Positions 19,022-30,694 of a stretch of 64,000 bases of DNA are shown piece by piece. The notes below the pieces were generated by a model. The model did not search any database. It saw nothing but the letters and a program-made list of their open reading frames with translations, and was not told the DNA's origin. Each line of letters opens with the position of its first letter. Position 1 is the first letter of the stretch. This DNA is from Oerskovia rustica (GTDB lineage Bacteria; Actinomycetota; Actinomycetes; Actinomycetales; Cellulomonadaceae). Position numbers and translations under genes: made by a program. The stretch covers positions 48,970 through 112,969 of the forward strand of contig NZ_JACSQQ010000001.1 of assembly GCF_014836555.1 (NCBI RefSeq), given 5' to 3'.

Positions 19022-20722
19022 ATGGACGAGGCCGTCGTACTTCTGGTCATCACCGGCGCGCTGGCCGTCACGGCCGCCGCCCGGCACTGGGACCTGCCCG
19101 CTCCCCTCGTGCTCGTGACCGTGGGCCTCGGCGTCTCGCTGATCCCCGCCGTCCCCCACATCGAGCTCGAACCCGAGGTGCTCCTCGGCGTCATCCTGCC
19201 GCCGCTGCTCTTCTCGGCGGCCAACGGCAGCTCCTACCAGGACTTCCGGTCGTCCCTCCACGCGATCGTGCGCCTCGGGGTCGGGCTCGTGATCGTCACT
19301 GCGCTGGCCGTCGCGTGGGTCGCGACCCTCCTGCTGCCCGACCTGCCGTTCGCCGCCGCTCTCGTCCTGGGCGCCGTCGTCGCCCCGCCCGACGCGGTCT
19401 CGGCCGCCGCGGTCGGACGCCGACTCGGACTGCCACGACGCGTCATGACGCTCCTCGGCGGCGAGAGCCTGATCAACGACGCGACGTCGCTCACGCTCTA
19501 CAAGGTCGCCCTCGCGGGCGTCGCCACGGGCGCGTGGGTGTGGACCGAGGGCATCGGCGTCTTCACGCTCGCCGTCGTCGTCGGCGTGGGCGTCGGCCTC
19601 GTCATGGGCATCGGGATGCACGCCGCACGGCTGCGGCTCGCCGACCCCCTCCTGACGAGCGTCGCCGGGATCATCCTCCCGTTCGCGGCCTACTGGATCG
19701 CGGAGGAGCTCAGCGGCTCGGGCGTGCTGGCCGTCGTCGCCGCGGGCCTCTACCTGGGGCACACCGCCCCGACCGCGGGCTACGAGACCCGCCTCGTCGA
19801 GGAACCCCTGTGGGACAGCCTCGACCTGCTGCTCGAGGCCATCACGTTCGCGATCATCGGTCTCCAGCTCAAGTTCGTCGTCGAGACCGTCGTGGACTCC
19901 GACGAAGGGCTGCGGACCGCGATCTGGGTGTCCCTCGCGGCCCTCGTCGTGACCATGGCCGTCCGTCCGCTGTACGTCTTCGCCACGGCGTGGCTCGACC
20001 GCGTCCACCTGCCGGGCTCGAAACGCTCGCGAGCCGACCAGCTCGACTGGCGCGAGTCCCTCGTGGTCTCCTCGGCCGGCATGCGAGGTGTCGTGACGCT
20101 CGCCGCCGCGGCCGCCATCCCCGCGACGCTCGGCGGGGCCGAGTTCCCCGGCCGCGCGACCATCCAGCTCGCGGCCTTCACGGTCGCGATCGGGACGCTC
20201 CTGCTGCAGGGCGTGACGCTGCCGTGGGTCATCCGGACGCTCGGGGGCGGGGGCGAGGACGAGGCCGCGAGCGACGCCGCCGAGGAGGCCCGGGTCCGTC
20301 GGCTCATGGCCGACGCCCAGGCCGAGACCATCGCCCACGCCACGCGGGAGTGGGCGCCCGTGATCGGCGAGGAGAAGGCCGAGGCGACACGGGCCGCCAT
20401 GTCCGCCGCGATCGTCGGACGCGCACAGGCCGCGGCGCGCCTGCTCTCGCCCGAGTCGGCGGCCGAGGAACCCGTCGAGCAGGCTCCCGTCCGCGCGCGA
20501 CCCACGGGCGGCCGGGCGTTTCCCGTGGCCAGGCCCGGCGACCGGTCGGAGGACCTGCGCCGGCTCAACGCCCTGCGCGCCGACATGAACAGGGCCCAGC
20601 GCCAGGTGCTGGTCGACGAGCGCGACGCCGGACGCCTCAACGAGGCCGTGATGCGCAGGATCCTGCGCGAGCTGGACATCGAGGCCGAGGCGCTGGCCGA
20701 GTCCTGGGTCAACCGGATCTGA
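19022..20722 (+). CDS. CPA1-family Na+(K+)/H+ antiporter
   Basis: 566 residues. About twelve membrane helices over residues 1-405 in the CPA1/NhaP pattern, with the ion-binding ND pair in GGESLINDATSLTLYK and APPDAVSAAAVGRR in the preceding helix. A soluble tail of about 150 residues follows, helical and charged, presumably regulatory. I prefer ATG 19022 (MDEAVVLLVITG), which starts next to helix 1 with GGAGA ten bases upstream; ATG 19013 is nearly as good. Expected to exchange cytoplasmic sodium or potassium for protons. Divergent from the HTH gene across two palindromes. Confidence 0.87.
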   Translation: MDEAVVLLVITGALAVTAAARHWDLPAPLVLVTVGLGVSLIPAVPHIELEPEVLLGVILPPLLFSAANGSSYQDFRSSLHAIVRLGVGLVIVTALAVAWVATLLLPDLPFAAALVLGAVVAPPDAVSAAAVGRRLGLPRRVMTLLGGESLINDATSLTLYKVALAGVATGAWVWTEGIGVFTLAVVVGVGVGLVMGIGMHAARLRLADPLLTSVAGIILPFAAYWIAEELSGSGVLAVVAAGLYLGHTAPTAGYETRLVEEPLWDSLDLLLEAITFAIIGLQLKFVVETVVDSDEGLRTAIWVSLAALVVTMAVRPLYVFATAWLDRVHLPGSKRSRADQLDWRESLVVSSAGMRGVVTLAAAAAIPATLGGAEFPGRATIQLAAFTVAIGTLLLQGVTLPWVIRTLGGGGEDEAASDAAEEARVRRLMADAQAETIAHATREWAPVIGEEKAEATRAAMSAAIVGRAQAAARLLSPESAAEEPVEQAPVRARPTGGRAFPVARPGDRSEDLRRLNALRADMNRAQRQVLVDERDAGRLNEAVMRRILRELDIEAEALAESWVNRI

Positions 20723-20731
20723 CGGGCTCCG

Positions 20732-21532
20732 TCAGGTGGGGCCGCCGAGCTCCACGACACCCTCGGTGAACTCGAAGTGCCACGGCTCGTAGGCGCCGCC
20801 GCCGCCCCGCTTGGCCCACGACGGGTTGGCCCAGCCGTACACGCCGCCGTTCTTGTTGATCCACGAGTAGACCTCGCGGTTGCCCGTCTCGCTCGAGCAC
20901 AGGTCGATCGCCAGGCCCCACCCGTGGAACGACGTCCCCGGCTTGGCCGCGAACGCCCCGCGCGAACCCTTGAGGGAGACCTGCGACGCGATCGTGCGGT
21001 AGCTCGAGACCAGGCACATGTCCCGCCCGAACGTCGACCGGAAGGCCTCGTTCATGGCCGACAGCGCGACCGCCGCATCCGGACGCAACGACTCCCCCGG
21101 CTGCCACAGGTCGCACAGCTCGTGGCCCGTGAGCCTGCCGTTGGCGCTCGTCGGCTTGACGGTCGGGTCGCAGTCCGGCAGCGGGGCACGCTCGACCGAT
21201 CGGCTCGCGGCCTGCGCCCGGCCGTCGATCTTCGGGGCCGCGGCCACGTACTCGGACGTGGGCTCGGCCGAGGCCGGGTTGTTGACGAGGTCCAGGGCGC
21301 TGGGTCCGGTCGGTCTGCCGTCCGGGCCGAAGGGTGCAGCCGGGCCGTCCTGGGCTCCGGCCGACAGCGGCATCGCGATGGTCGCGACGGCGAGCGTCCC
21401 GAGGACCGCCATGCGGGGGGCCCAGCGCTGGTGGGAAGGGATCTCCGCCCGACGGCGCCCCTTGTGCCCGCTCTCCGCCTCGCGGCGAGCGCGACGGGAG
21501 TCGGAGGACTGGGACGTCGACACCGACTCCAC
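20732..21532 (-). CDS. Secreted M15-family D-alanyl-D-alanine carboxypeptidase (VanY-like)
   Basis: 266 residues from the GTG at 21532, chosen for the GGAGG five bases upstream; the frame stays open another 54 codons without signal. A hydrophobic segment near residue 40-60 (MAVLGTLAVATIAMPLSAGA) after an arginine-rich stretch looks like a signal or anchor, then an Ala/Pro-rich linker. The peptidase core carries VSSYRTIASQ, the zinc ligands in GTSFHGWGLAIDL (HxxxxxxD) and YEPWHFEF with catalytic glutamate and histidine. It should trim peptidoglycan stem peptides outside the membrane. It ends only nine bases past the convergent antiporter gene. Confidence 0.88.
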   Translation of the reverse strand: MESVSTSQSSDSRRARREAESGHKGRRRAEIPSHQRWAPRMAVLGTLAVATIAMPLSAGAQDGPAAPFGPDGRPTGPSALDLVNNPASAEPTSEYVAAAPKIDGRAQAASRSVERAPLPDCDPTVKPTSANGRLTGHELCDLWQPGESLRPDAAVALSAMNEAFRSTFGRDMCLVSSYRTIASQVSLKGSRGAFAAKPGTSFHGWGLAIDLCSSETGNREVYSWINKNGGVYGWANPSWAKRGGGGAYEPWHFEFTEGVVELGGPT

Positions 21533-21818
21533 CGGACCTCCGCTCGAAGAACCGTCCGGACACCTCACAGTGGACGGAGCGGCACAGACGACAAGAAACG
21601 CGCTGCACCTCGCAGAAAGGACGACCCTCCGGTACAGGAGGAACCGTGCGAGACGAGCATCGGACACGATATCCGGGGGCGCCGGGGAAGCCAAGTCCCC
21701 TGTTCAACGGGCCGGCCGTGGGCCGCCCCGCGCCGGACAGTGCCGCCCCCGACGGCCGGCCCCGGGAGCGGAGGCGGCGCACCCGGACCCCGGGCGCGCC
21801 ACCCCTTCCCGCCCAGCC
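21533..21818 (-). other. Gene-free stretch upstream of the carboxypeptidase
   Basis: 286 very GC-rich bases between the CNNM gene stop and the peptidase start. Just before the start CCGGAC pairs with GTCCGG around GGTTCTTCGAGCGGAG, a short hairpin that would enclose the GGAGG site. No c-di-AMP (ydaO) riboswitch core is visible, although such elements precede some actinobacterial wall hydrolases. Confidence 0.3.
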
Positions 21819-22934
21819 TCAGCGCACCCGCCGCTGCATCGCGTCCCGCACCTCGCCCACGAGCTCCTCCAGGATGTCCTCGAGGAAGACGACGCCCAGC
21901 GCACCGGGAGCGCCGACCGGTGCGACGTCGTCGGGCAGCGCGGTGGACGAGGCGTCGGGGATGCCGCCCTCACGCTCCAGCACCCCGGGGTCGACACGCG
22001 CCAGGTGCGCGCCGGAGCGCTGCATTGCCCGCAGCGCGTCCTCGATCTCGTCGCCCGGCTCGGCCGTCGCGAGCGCGCGCACACGCCACGAGGGCACCGG
22101 CCGGAACCGGTCCTCGCCGCTCGCGTACAGCACGTCCTTGAGGTGCAGGTAGCCGACGAGCTCGCCGTGCACGTCGGCGACCGGGAAGCGGCTGAAGCCC
22201 GTCTTGGCGACCAGACGCTCGATCTCGTCGGGCGTGCACCCCTCGACCACGGTCACGAGGCGGTCGACCGGCACCATGACCTCGGCCGCCGTGCGCTCCG
22301 AGAACTCGATGGCCCCCGACAGCAGGCCCTGCTCGTCCTGGAGGATGCCCTCGGCCTGCGAGTGCTCGACGATCGACTGCACCTGCTCGGCCGTGAAGAC
22401 CGACGCGACCTCGTCCTTGGGCTCCACCCCGGTCCAGCGCACCACGTGGTTCGCGAGCCAGTTGAGCGAGACGATGATCGGCTTGAGGATGCGCCCCAGC
22501 ACGACGAGCGGCGGACCGAACCACATGACGGCCTTCTCGGGACCGGACACCGCGAGGTTCTTCGGGACCATCTCGCCGAGGACCACGTGCAGGTAGACCA
22601 CGATCGCCAGCGCGATCACGAAGGCGATCGGGTGCGTGAGCGACGGGCTCACGCCCAGGGCGTGCAGGGGCACCTCGATGAGGTGCGCGACGGCCGGCTC
22701 CGCGACGACACCCAGCCCCACCGAGCACACCGTGACGCCGAGCTGGGCGCACGCGAGCATGAGCGAGACGTGCTCCATGGCCCACAGGACCGTCTGCGCC
22801 CGGCGGTTGCCCTGCGCCGCGAGCGGCTCGATCGCGCTGCGCCGGGCCGAGATGATCGCGAACTCCGCACCCACGAAGAACGCGTTCGCGGCCAGGAGGA
22901 ACAGGCCCAGCAGAAGGGCTGCGGTCGAGCTCAT
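21819..22934 (-). CDS. CNNM/DUF21 and CBS-pair membrane protein, short form
   Basis: 371 residues. DUF21 domain with about four hydrophobic segments (residues 1-160, VGAEFAIISARRSAIEPL and VLGEMVPKNLAVSGPEKAV), then a CBS pair from about 205 (VMVPVDRLVTVVEG, FSRFPVADVHGELVGYLHLKD). The second CBS motif is followed almost at once by the stop, so the CorC_HlyC domain is missing. Such proteins are linked to magnesium or cobalt transport and to membrane repair. The start ATGA overlaps the stop of the longer paralogue upstream, so they probably form a heteromer. Confidence 0.87.
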   Translation of the reverse strand: MSSTAALLLGLFLLAANAFFVGAEFAIISARRSAIEPLAAQGNRRAQTVLWAMEHVSLMLACAQLGVTVCSVGLGVVAEPAVAHLIEVPLHALGVSPSLTHPIAFVIALAIVVYLHVVLGEMVPKNLAVSGPEKAVMWFGPPLVVLGRILKPIIVSLNWLANHVVRWTGVEPKDEVASVFTAEQVQSIVEHSQAEGILQDEQGLLSGAIEFSERTAAEVMVPVDRLVTVVEGCTPDEIERLVAKTGFSRFPVADVHGELVGYLHLKDVLYASGEDRFRPVPSWRVRALATAEPGDEIEDALRAMQRSGAHLARVDPGVLEREGGIPDASSTALPDDVAPVGAPGALGVVFLEDILEELVGEVRDAMQRRVR

Positions 22935-24424
22935 CGGGCACCTCCTTGCGAGCCGTCACCCGGGTGCCGGTCGGCGCTCGACCTGCCCGGCGACCCGGCT
23001 CGGCGGCCGTCCGTGTCGCCATGCTCCTGCGGGGCGAGCACACGGACCCGGAGCCGCTCGACGCGGCGCCCTTCCATGGCCTCGACACGCAGCACGACGT
23101 CGCCGGCCCGGACCTCGTCCCCGACCTCCGGCACCCGGCCCAGGTCGGCCATGACGAGCCCCCCGAGGGTCTCGTAGGCGCCGTCCTCGGGCACCACCAG
23201 CCCCGTCGACTCCACGAGCTCGTCCGGGCGGACGACCCCTGGCACGATCCACGAGCCGTCGGCCCCACGGGCCGTGCCGGCCCGGCGCGGGTCGTGCTCG
23301 TCGGCGACGTCGCCCACGAGCTCCTCGACCACGTCCTCCAGGGTCACGACCCCCGAGGTTCCGCCGTACTCGTCCACGACCACGGCCATCTGCAGACCGA
23401 AGCCGCGCAGCTCGACGAGCAGCGGCCCCAGCGCGACCGTCTCCGGGACGCGCGGGGCGTCGACCATGAGCGCGGCGGCCGGCACCTCGCCACGACGCTC
23501 GTGGGGCACCCCCACGGCGCGGCGCAGGTGCACGAGACCGAGCACGTCGTCGCGATCCTCGCCGATCACGGGGAAGCGCGAGTGTCCCGACGTGCGGGCG
23601 AGCGCCACGACGTCCTCGGCCGTGTCGTCACGGCGCAGCACCACCATGCGCATGCGGTCCGTCATGACGTCGACCGCGCTGAGCTCGTCGAGCTCGATCG
23701 AGTTGGTCAGGAGCGTCGCGACCGAGGTGTCCAGGGTGCCCTCCTGGGCCGACCGCTTGACGAGCGCCGCGAGCTCGGACGCCGAGCGCGCGCCCGACAG
23801 CTCCTCGCGCGGCTCGACGCCCATGCGGCGCAGGATCGCGTTCGCCGAGCCGTTGAGCACCGAGATGACCGGTCGGAAGAGCTTGGTGAACTGCCGCTGG
23901 ACCGGGACGACCTGGCGGGCGGTGGCGTACGGGGTCGAGAGCGCGAAGTTCTTGGGGATGAGCTCACCGAAGAGCATCGAGAACAGGTTCACGACGACGA
24001 GCGCCAGGATCACCGCGAGGACCGTGGCCGCGCTCGCCCCGAGGGCCGTGCTGCCGAGCGCGTCGCCGATGAGGCTCTGGAGGGCCGGCTGGGCCGTGTA
24101 CCCGAGCAGGATGGTCGTGATCGTGATGCCGACCTGCGCCGACGAGAGCTCTGTCGACAGGTGCTTGAGTCCGGCCCGGACGCTGCGGTCGCGGCGGCTG
24201 CTGCGCGCCTCGGCCCCGGGGGCGTCGGCCCTGGGCGTCCCACCCGGTGCGCCGTCGCGGCCCCCCTGCTCGACGCCGTGGGCCTCGTCGCTGCCCGGCT
24301 TGGCCAGGACGGCGGGGTCGAGGGTGACGAGCGAGAACTCGCTCGCCACGAAGACTGCTGTGCCTGCGGTCAGGAGCACCCCCAGCGCGACCATCAACCA
24401 GTCGCCTACCACGGGGTGCTCCAC
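22931..24424 (-). CDS. CNNM/DUF21, CBS-pair and CorC_HlyC membrane protein
   Basis: 497 residues, full-length relative of the gene it precedes: DUF21 domain (1-200; SEFSLVTLDPAVLAK, then an inserted Gly/Asp/Ala-rich stretch of about 40 residues, then LSTELSSAQVGITITTILLGY and FGELIPKNFALSTPYAT), CBS pair (about 250-375; VDEYGGTSGVVTLEDVVEELV) and a C-terminal CorC_HlyC domain (about 390-475). The insertion between helix 1 and the conserved LSSAQ motif is unusual. GTG start with weak ribosome-binding site, divergent from the two-component operon. Likely divalent-cation (Mg2+) transporter or regulator. Confidence 0.88.
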   Translation of the reverse strand: MEHPVVGDWLMVALGVLLTAGTAVFVASEFSLVTLDPAVLAKPGSDEAHGVEQGGRDGAPGGTPRADAPGAEARSSRRDRSVRAGLKHLSTELSSAQVGITITTILLGYTAQPALQSLIGDALGSTALGASAATVLAVILALVVVNLFSMLFGELIPKNFALSTPYATARQVVPVQRQFTKLFRPVISVLNGSANAILRRMGVEPREELSGARSASELAALVKRSAQEGTLDTSVATLLTNSIELDELSAVDVMTDRMRMVVLRRDDTAEDVVALARTSGHSRFPVIGEDRDDVLGLVHLRRAVGVPHERRGEVPAAALMVDAPRVPETVALGPLLVELRGFGLQMAVVVDEYGGTSGVVTLEDVVEELVGDVADEHDPRRAGTARGADGSWIVPGVVRPDELVESTGLVVPEDGAYETLGGLVMADLGRVPEVGDEVRAGDVVLRVEAMEGRRVERLRVRVLAPQEHGDTDGRRAGSPGRSSADRHPGDGSQGGAR

Positions 24425-24632
24425 GGATATCGGGGTGTGCTCTTCATCGTGCCAACGATGTTATCGGCCGAGGGCCCGCCGTCCATCCGTGGCGCGGGCC
24501 GTCCCGGCCTCCCGTCCGTCGGCGACGGCCTCACACGACCCACGCCGGACACGCACCGGAACACCACAGACATCGACGGAACTTTCGTCCGTCCTGCGGC
24601 CATCGACGCCCCGGTTGTGCCACGCTGGTGCC
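24425..24632. promoter_or_regulatory. Divergent promoter region, CNNM pair and two-component pair
   Basis: 208 bases. It holds a hairpin CATCGT-GCCA-ACGATG (24445-24460) next to a TAACAT on the minus strand (24463 to 24458), and CACGCT (24621-24626) six bases before the response-regulator ATG. Two CGGAAC words stand 20 bases apart in the middle; I cannot assign them. Confidence 0.4.
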
Positions 24633-25390
<758 letters not shown>

Positions 25391-25394
<4 letters not shown>

Positions 25395-26545
25395 CCTCCG
25401 GCCCCCGGACCATCCGCCCCCACCTCCCGGACGTCCGGCCCCTCGACTCGTTCCGGTCGCTCAAGATCAAGCTCGGCGTGCTGGTCTTCGCGACCGTCAC
25501 GCTCGCGGTCCTCATCACCTGGCTCGGTCAGCAGAACAAGCTCGGCCCCACCCGCACGTTCCCGCTGGCGATCGTGCTCTCGCTCCTGCTCACGCAGATC
25601 CTCGCGCGCGGCATGACCTCGCCCCTGCGCGAGATGACGGCTGCCGCGCAGTCCATGGCCGACGGGGACTACACCCGGCGGGTGCGCGCGACGAGCCGTG
25701 ACGAGGTGGGCCAGCTCGCGGTCGCCTTCAACATCATGGCCGAGGACCTGGCGTCGTCCGACCAGATGCGACGAGAGCTCATCGCGAACGTGTCGCACGA
25801 GCTCCGTACACCGATCGCGGCGCTCCAGGCCCAGCTCGAGAACGTCGTCGACGGCGTGAGCGAGGCGAACCCGGCGACCATGGAGATGGCCCTCGCCCAG
25901 ACCGAGCGCCTGACCCGCCTCGTGACGTACCTCCTGGACCTGTCCCGGATCGAGGCGGGCGCCGCGGCCCTCAACTTCCAGGACATCCCGCTCGGCGACT
26001 TCCTGGAGGAGAACGCCGACGCCGTCTCGATGGTCGAGGCCGGCAAGCAGCTCCAGTACGTGGTCGACGTGACCCCGGAGGACCTCACGCTGCCGGCGGA
26101 CCCCGAGCGTCTGCGGCAGATCGTCACGAACCTGCTCCAGAACGCGATCCGGCACTCGCCCCAGAACGGCGAGATCCGGCTCGAGGCCTACCCCGTCGAC
26201 GACGACGTCGTGATCGAGGTCATCGACGAGGGACCCGGCATCGCGAAGAAGGACCGCGAACGGATCTTCGAGCGCTTCGCCCGGGGCAACGCCCCGTCGC
26301 AGGGCCACTCGTCGACGGGCGGGACGGGGATCGGGCTCGCGATCGTGCGCTGGGCGGTCGACCTGCACGGCGGGCGGATCGAGGTCGCGGACTCCCTCCA
26401 GGGCGCCACGATGCGCCTGACCTTCCCGGCTCGTCCCCAGCCGCACACGACCGGCCTCCCGGACGACCTGCCGGAGATCCTGGGTCACCCCGGCGCGCCT
26501 CGTCCGAGCGACCAGGAGCGACGCCCGTCCGACCCGACGGAGTGA
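25391..26545 (+). CDS. Sensor histidine kinase
   Basis: 384 residues. Two close hydrophobic segments (about 27-45 and 57-72) with almost no extracellular loop between them, so it may sense the membrane or an internal signal. HAMP domain about 73-125, HisKA with phospho-acceptor H136 in IANVSHELRTPIAAL, HATPase with N box LLQNAIRHSPQNG, G1 VIDEGPGIAKKD and G2 STGGTGIGLAIV. GTG start overlaps the response-regulator stop. The C-terminal 35 residues are polar and Pro-rich. Confidence 0.93.
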
Positions 26546-26800
26546 GACCTTCGTCACACTCGGTGGCGGGCATACCCGGCGATGGTCTAAACGACCTGAC
26601 CTTTGGTCAGCGAACAGGTCGCTGTTGCCCCCCTGTTTGCCTCTGGCAGACGTCCCGTGAAGAACCGGCCGACACCCTGCACATTTCCGCCGGACGAGGC
26701 TCGGGCGAGCGGACCGGAGGGCCTAGGCTTGACGGGTCCGGTTCCGGACTAGGTACCCGATATCCAGTGACGATCAGTGGTGAAAGTGGGCGATCCTCGC
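26546..26800 (+). promoter_or_regulatory. Upstream region of kgd
   Basis: 255 bases between the kinase stop and the kgd start. TTGACG (26729-26734) is a fair -35; the nearest -10-like word TAGGTA follows after only 15 bases, so the promoter is uncertain. No clear terminator for the preceding operon is seen. Confidence 0.3.
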
Positions 26801-29800
26801 GTGTCCCCGAAGGCTGAGTCAGAGTCGATCAGCGCAGCAAGTTCTGTGTTCGGCGCCAACGAATGGCTCGTCGACGAGCTCTACGAGCAATACCTCAAGG
26901 ACAAGAACGCGGTGGACCCCGCGTGGTGGGAGTTCTTCGCGGACTACCGTCCCGGGGACAAGGCGAGCGAGGTGAACGGGAGCAGCGCCACCGCCGCTCC
27001 CTCCGCCCCTGCCGCAGGGACTGCGACGCCCGCCGTCGCGACCCCGGCCCCCGCGGTCCAGATCCCGGCGAACGCACCGGCAACGCCGCCGGCCCACGCC
27101 ACGAGCGCCGTACCGGCGACCGACGGCTCTGCCGCCGGTGAGTCCGCGCAGCGCCCCAAGTCCCCCGTGGTCCCCGCCGACCCGACCGTCAACGCCGCGA
27201 TCGCGGCCGTGAAGGCCAACCGTCCGGTCGCGACCGCGCAGCCGGCGACGGCCCCGTACGCCGCGGTCGCCGCCGCGAAGTCGAAGTCCGACACGCCCGA
27301 CGCCGCGGACGACGTGCAGAAGCTGCGCGGCCCCGCCGCGCGCGTCGTCGTGAACATGGAGGCGAGCCTCGAGGTCCCCACGGCGACCTCCGTGCGCGCC
27401 GTGCCGGCCAAGCTCATGGTCGACAACCGCATCGTGATCAACAACCACCTCGCCCGCGGGCGCGGCGGCAAGATCTCGTTCACGCACCTCATCGGGTACG
27501 CGCTCGTCGAGGCCCTCGGCGAGATGCCGGCCATGAACGCGAGCTACACGCAGCTCGACGGCAAGCCCGCGGTGAACAACCCGGCGCACGTCAACTTCGG
27601 GCTCGCGATCGACCTCGCCAAGCCGGACGGCACCCGCCAGCTCCTCGTGCCGAGCGTCAAGAAGGCCGAGCAGATGGACTTCGCCCAGTTCTGGGCGGCC
27701 TACGAGGACCTGGTCCGCCGGGCCCGCGGCAACAAGCTCACGGTCGACGACTTCGCCGGCACGACGATCTCGCTCACCAACCCGGGCGGCATCGGCACCG
27801 TGCACTCGGTCCCGCGCCTCATGCAGGGCCAGGGCACGATCATCGGCGTCGGCGCCATGGACTACCCCGCGGAGTTCGCGGGTGCCTCGGTCGAGCAGCT
27901 CGCGCGCCTCGGCGTCTCGAAGGTCCTGACGATCACGTCGACCTACGACCACCGCATCATCCAGGGCGCCCAGTCCGGCGAGTTCCTGCGCATCCTCGGG
28001 ACCAAGCTGATCGGTGAGGACGGGTTCTACGACCGCGTCTTCGCCGCGCTGCGCATCCCCTACGAGCCGGTCCGCTGGACCCGCGACAACACGACGGACG
28101 CCGAGATCGAGGCGGCCAAGCCCGCCAAGATCGCCGAGCTCATCCACTCGTTCCGCTCGCGCGGCCACCTGATGGCCGACACGGACCCGCTCGCCTACCG
28201 CCAGCGCAAGCACCCCGACCTGGACGTCCAGACCCACGACCTCACGCTGTGGGACCTGGACCGCACCTTCCCCACGGGCGGGTTCGGCGGCAAGACCAAG
28301 TCGACGCTGCGCGACATCCTCGGCCTGCTGCGCGACTCGTACTGCCGCTCGATCGGCATCGAGTACATGCACCTCGCGGACCGCGCCCAGCGTCGCTGGC
28401 TCCAGGAGCGCCTCGAGTCCGGGTACGCCCGCACCCCGCGCGAGGACCAGCTGCGCATCCTGCGCCGCCTGAACTCCGCAGAGGCGTTCGAGACCTTCCT
28501 GCAGACCAAGTTCGTCGGCCAGAAGCGCTTCTCGCTCGAGGGTGGCGAGTCCGTCATCCCGCTGCTCGACGCCGTCCTGTCCAAGGCGGCCGACGGCGGC
28601 CTCGACGAGGTCTGCATCGGCATGGCCCACCGCGGCCGCCTCAACGTCCTCGCGAACATCGCCGGCAAGAGCTACGCGCAGATCTTCGCCGAGTTCGAGG
28701 GCAACCAGGACCCCAAGAGCGTCCAGGGCTCGGGAGACGTCAAGTACCACCTCGGCACCGAGGGCACGTTCTCGGCCGAGTCGGGTGCGCAGACGCGCGT
28801 CTACCTCGCGGCCAACCCCTCGCACCTCGAGGCGGTCGACCCGGTGCTCGAGGGCATCGTGCGCGCCAAGCAGGACCGCATCGACCTGGGCGGCGACGGG
28901 TTCTCCGTCCTGCCGATCCTCATCCACGGCGACGCGGCCTTCGCGGGCCAGGGCGTGGTGCCCGAGGTCCTGAACCTCGCGCAGCTGCGCGGGTACCGCA
29001 CGGGCGGCACGATCCACGTCATCATCAACAACCAGGTCGGCTTCACCACGGGCCCGTCCTCGTCGCGCTCGACGCTCTACTCGACCGACGTCGCCAAGGG
29101 CTACCAGGTCCCGATCTTCCACGTGAACGGTGACGACCCCGAGGCGTGCGTGCGCGTCGCCGAGCTCGCCTTCGCGTTCCGCGAGCAGTTCGACCGTGAC
29201 GTCATCATCGACATGATCTGCTACCGCCGCCGCGGCCACAACGAGGGCGACGACCCCTCGATGACGCAGCCGCTCATGTACAACCTGATCGAGGCCAAGC
29301 GCTCGGTGCGCAAGCTCTACACCGAGAACCTCGTCGCACGCGGCGACATCACGCTCGAGGAGGCCGAGCACGTCCTGCAGGACTACCAGGCCCAGCTCGA
29401 GCGCGTCTTCACCGAGACCAAGGAAGGCGGCTTCACGCCGTCGCCCGCCACCGAGCCCGTCGCGGGCCTGGAGCGCCCCGAGTCCCAGCGCGAGGACGCC
29501 GGCACGATGGTCGGGTGGAAGACCGCGATCGACCAGTCGATCATCGAGCGCGTGGGTCAGGTGCACGTCTCGCCGCCCGAGGGCTTCACGGTCCACCCCA
29601 AGCTGGCGCAGCTCCTCGAGAAGCGCAACCAGATGTCCGCCAACGGCGGCATCGACTGGGGCTACGGCGAGCTGATCGCGTTCGGGTCGCTGCTCGTGGA
29701 GGGCACGCCCGTGCGCCTCGCCGGCCAGGACTCGCGCCGCGGCACGTTCGTCCAGCGCCACGCGGTCCTGCACGACCGCGAGACCGGCGCCGAGTGGACC

Positions 29801-30664
29801 CCGCTGCTGTACCTCTCCGCGGACCAGGCGAAGTTCTGGGTCTACGACTCCTCGCTGAGCGAGTACGCGGCCCTCGGGTTCGAGTACGGCTACTCGGTCG
29901 AGCGTCCTGACGCCCTGGTGCTGTGGGAGGCGCAGTTCGGCGACTTCGTCAACGGCGCGCAGACCGTCATCGACGAGTTCATCTCGTCCGCCGAGCAGAA
30001 GTGGGGCCAGAACTCCTCGGTCGTCATGCTCCTGCCGCACGGCTACGAGGGCCAGGGGCCGGACCACTCGTCGGCCCGCATCGAGCGGTTCCTCCAGCTC
30101 TGCGCGGAGAACAACCTCACGGTCGCGCAGCCGTCCACGCCGGCGTCGTACTTCCACCTGCTGCGTCAGCAGGCGTACGCCCGCCCGCGCCGCCCGCTCG
30201 TGGTGTTCACGCCCAAGCAGCTGCTGCGTCTCAAGGCGGCCGCGTCCGGGGTCGAGGACTTCACGACCGGGACCTTCCAGCCGGTGCTCGGGGACACGAC
30301 GGCGAACCCGTCGTCGGTCGACCGCGTCCTGCTCTGCACGGGGCGCGTCTACTACGACCTGGTCGCCGAGCGCGCCAAGCGTGGGGACGACCGGACGGCG
30401 ATCGTCCGCCTCGAGCAGCTCTACCCGCTCGACGTGGAAGGCATCCGTCGGGAGGTCGCGAAGTACGCGGGCGCCGAGGTCGTCTGGGTCCAGGACGAGC
30501 CGGAGAACCAGGGCGCGTGGTCGTTCGTCCACGTGAACCTGCCCGAGGACCTGCCTCGTGTCCGGGTCGTCTCGCGCCCGGCGTCGGCCTCGACCGCTGC
30601 CGGCACGGCCAAGAAGCACCAGGCCCAGCAGGCCGTCCTCCTCGAGCAGGCGTTCGCCCGCTGA
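26801..30664 (+). CDS. kgd: Multifunctional 2-oxoglutarate metabolism enzyme (Kgd/OdhA type)
   Basis: 1287-residue fusion typical of actinobacteria. Residues about 10-45 ([17 protein letters not shown]) are the E1 N-terminal tail, then an Ala/Pro-rich linker to about 165, an E2-like acyltransferase domain (about 175-400, with [18 protein letters not shown]) lacking a lipoyl domain, and the thiamine-diphosphate E1 part with [30 protein letters not shown] and [16 protein letters not shown]. It decarboxylates 2-oxoglutarate for the TCA cycle and can act as 2-hydroxy-3-oxoadipate synthase. In relatives it is controlled by the FHA protein GarA/OdhI. GTG 26801 (VSPKAESES) is chosen by family start; GTG 26777 is also in frame. 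Monocistronic. Confidence 0.95.
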   Translation: MSPKAESESISAASSVFGANEWLVDELYEQYLKDKNAVDPAWWEFFADYRPGDKASEVNGSSATAAPSAPAAGTATPAVATPAPAVQIPANAPATPPAHATSAVPATDGSAAGESAQRPKSPVVPADPTVNAAIAAVKANRPVATAQPATAPYAAVAAAKSKSDTPDAADDVQKLRGPAARVVVNMEASLEVPTATSVRAVPAKLMVDNRIVINNHLARGRGGKISFTHLIGYALVEALGEMPAMNASYTQLDGKPAVNNPAHVNFGLAIDLAKPDGTRQLLVPSVKKAEQMDFAQFWAAYEDLVRRARGNKLTVDDFAGTTISLTNPGGIGTVHSVPRLMQGQGTIIGVGAMDYPAEFAGASVEQLARLGVSKVLTITSTYDHRIIQGAQSGEFLRILGTKLIGEDGFYDRVFAALRIPYEPVRWTRDNTTDAEIEAAKPAKIAELIHSFRSRGHLMADTDPLAYRQRKHPDLDVQTHDLTLWDLDRTFPTGGFGGKTKSTLRDILGLLRDSYCRSIGIEYMHLADRAQRRWLQERLESGYARTPREDQLRILRRLNSAEAFETFLQTKFVGQKRFSLEGGESVIPLLDAVLSKAADGGLDEVCIGMAHRGRLNVLANIAGKSYAQIFAEFEGNQDPKSVQGSGDVKYHLGTEGTFSAESGAQTRVYLAANPSHLEAVDPVLEGIVRAKQDRIDLGGDGFSVLPILIHGDAAFAGQGVVPEVLNLAQLRGYRTGGTIHVIINNQVGFTTGPSSSRSTLYSTDVAKGYQVPIFHVNGDDPEACVRVAELAFAFREQFDRDVIIDMICYRRRGHNEGDDPSMTQPLMYNLIEAKRSVRKLYTENLVARGDITLEEAEHVLQDYQAQLERVFTETKEGGFTPSPATEPVAGLERPESQREDAGTMVGWKTAIDQSIIERVGQVHVSPPEGFTVHPKLAQLLEKRNQMSANGGIDWGYGELIAFGSLLVEGTPVRLAGQDSRRGTFVQRHAVLHDRETGAEWTPLLYLSADQAKFWVYDSSLSEYAALGFEYGYSVERPDALVLWEAQFGDFVNGAQTVIDEFISSAEQKWGQNSSVVMLLPHGYEGQGPDHSSARIERFLQLCAENNLTVAQPSTPASYFHLLRQQAYARPRRPLVVFTPKQLLRLKAAASGVEDFTTGTFQPVLGDTTANPSSVDRVLLCTGRVYYDLVAERAKRGDDRTAIVRLEQLYPLDVEGIRREVAKYAGAEVVWVQDEPENQGAWSFVHVNLPEDLPRVRVVSRPASASTAAGTAKKHQAQQAVLLEQAFAR

Positions 30665-30694
30665 GCAGGACTCGCGCGCTGACCCCCTGAGGGC

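Noticed and set aside
21533-21818. c-di-AMP (ydaO) riboswitch before the wall peptidase
   Set aside because: Looked for its conserved core because of the gene type; it is not there.
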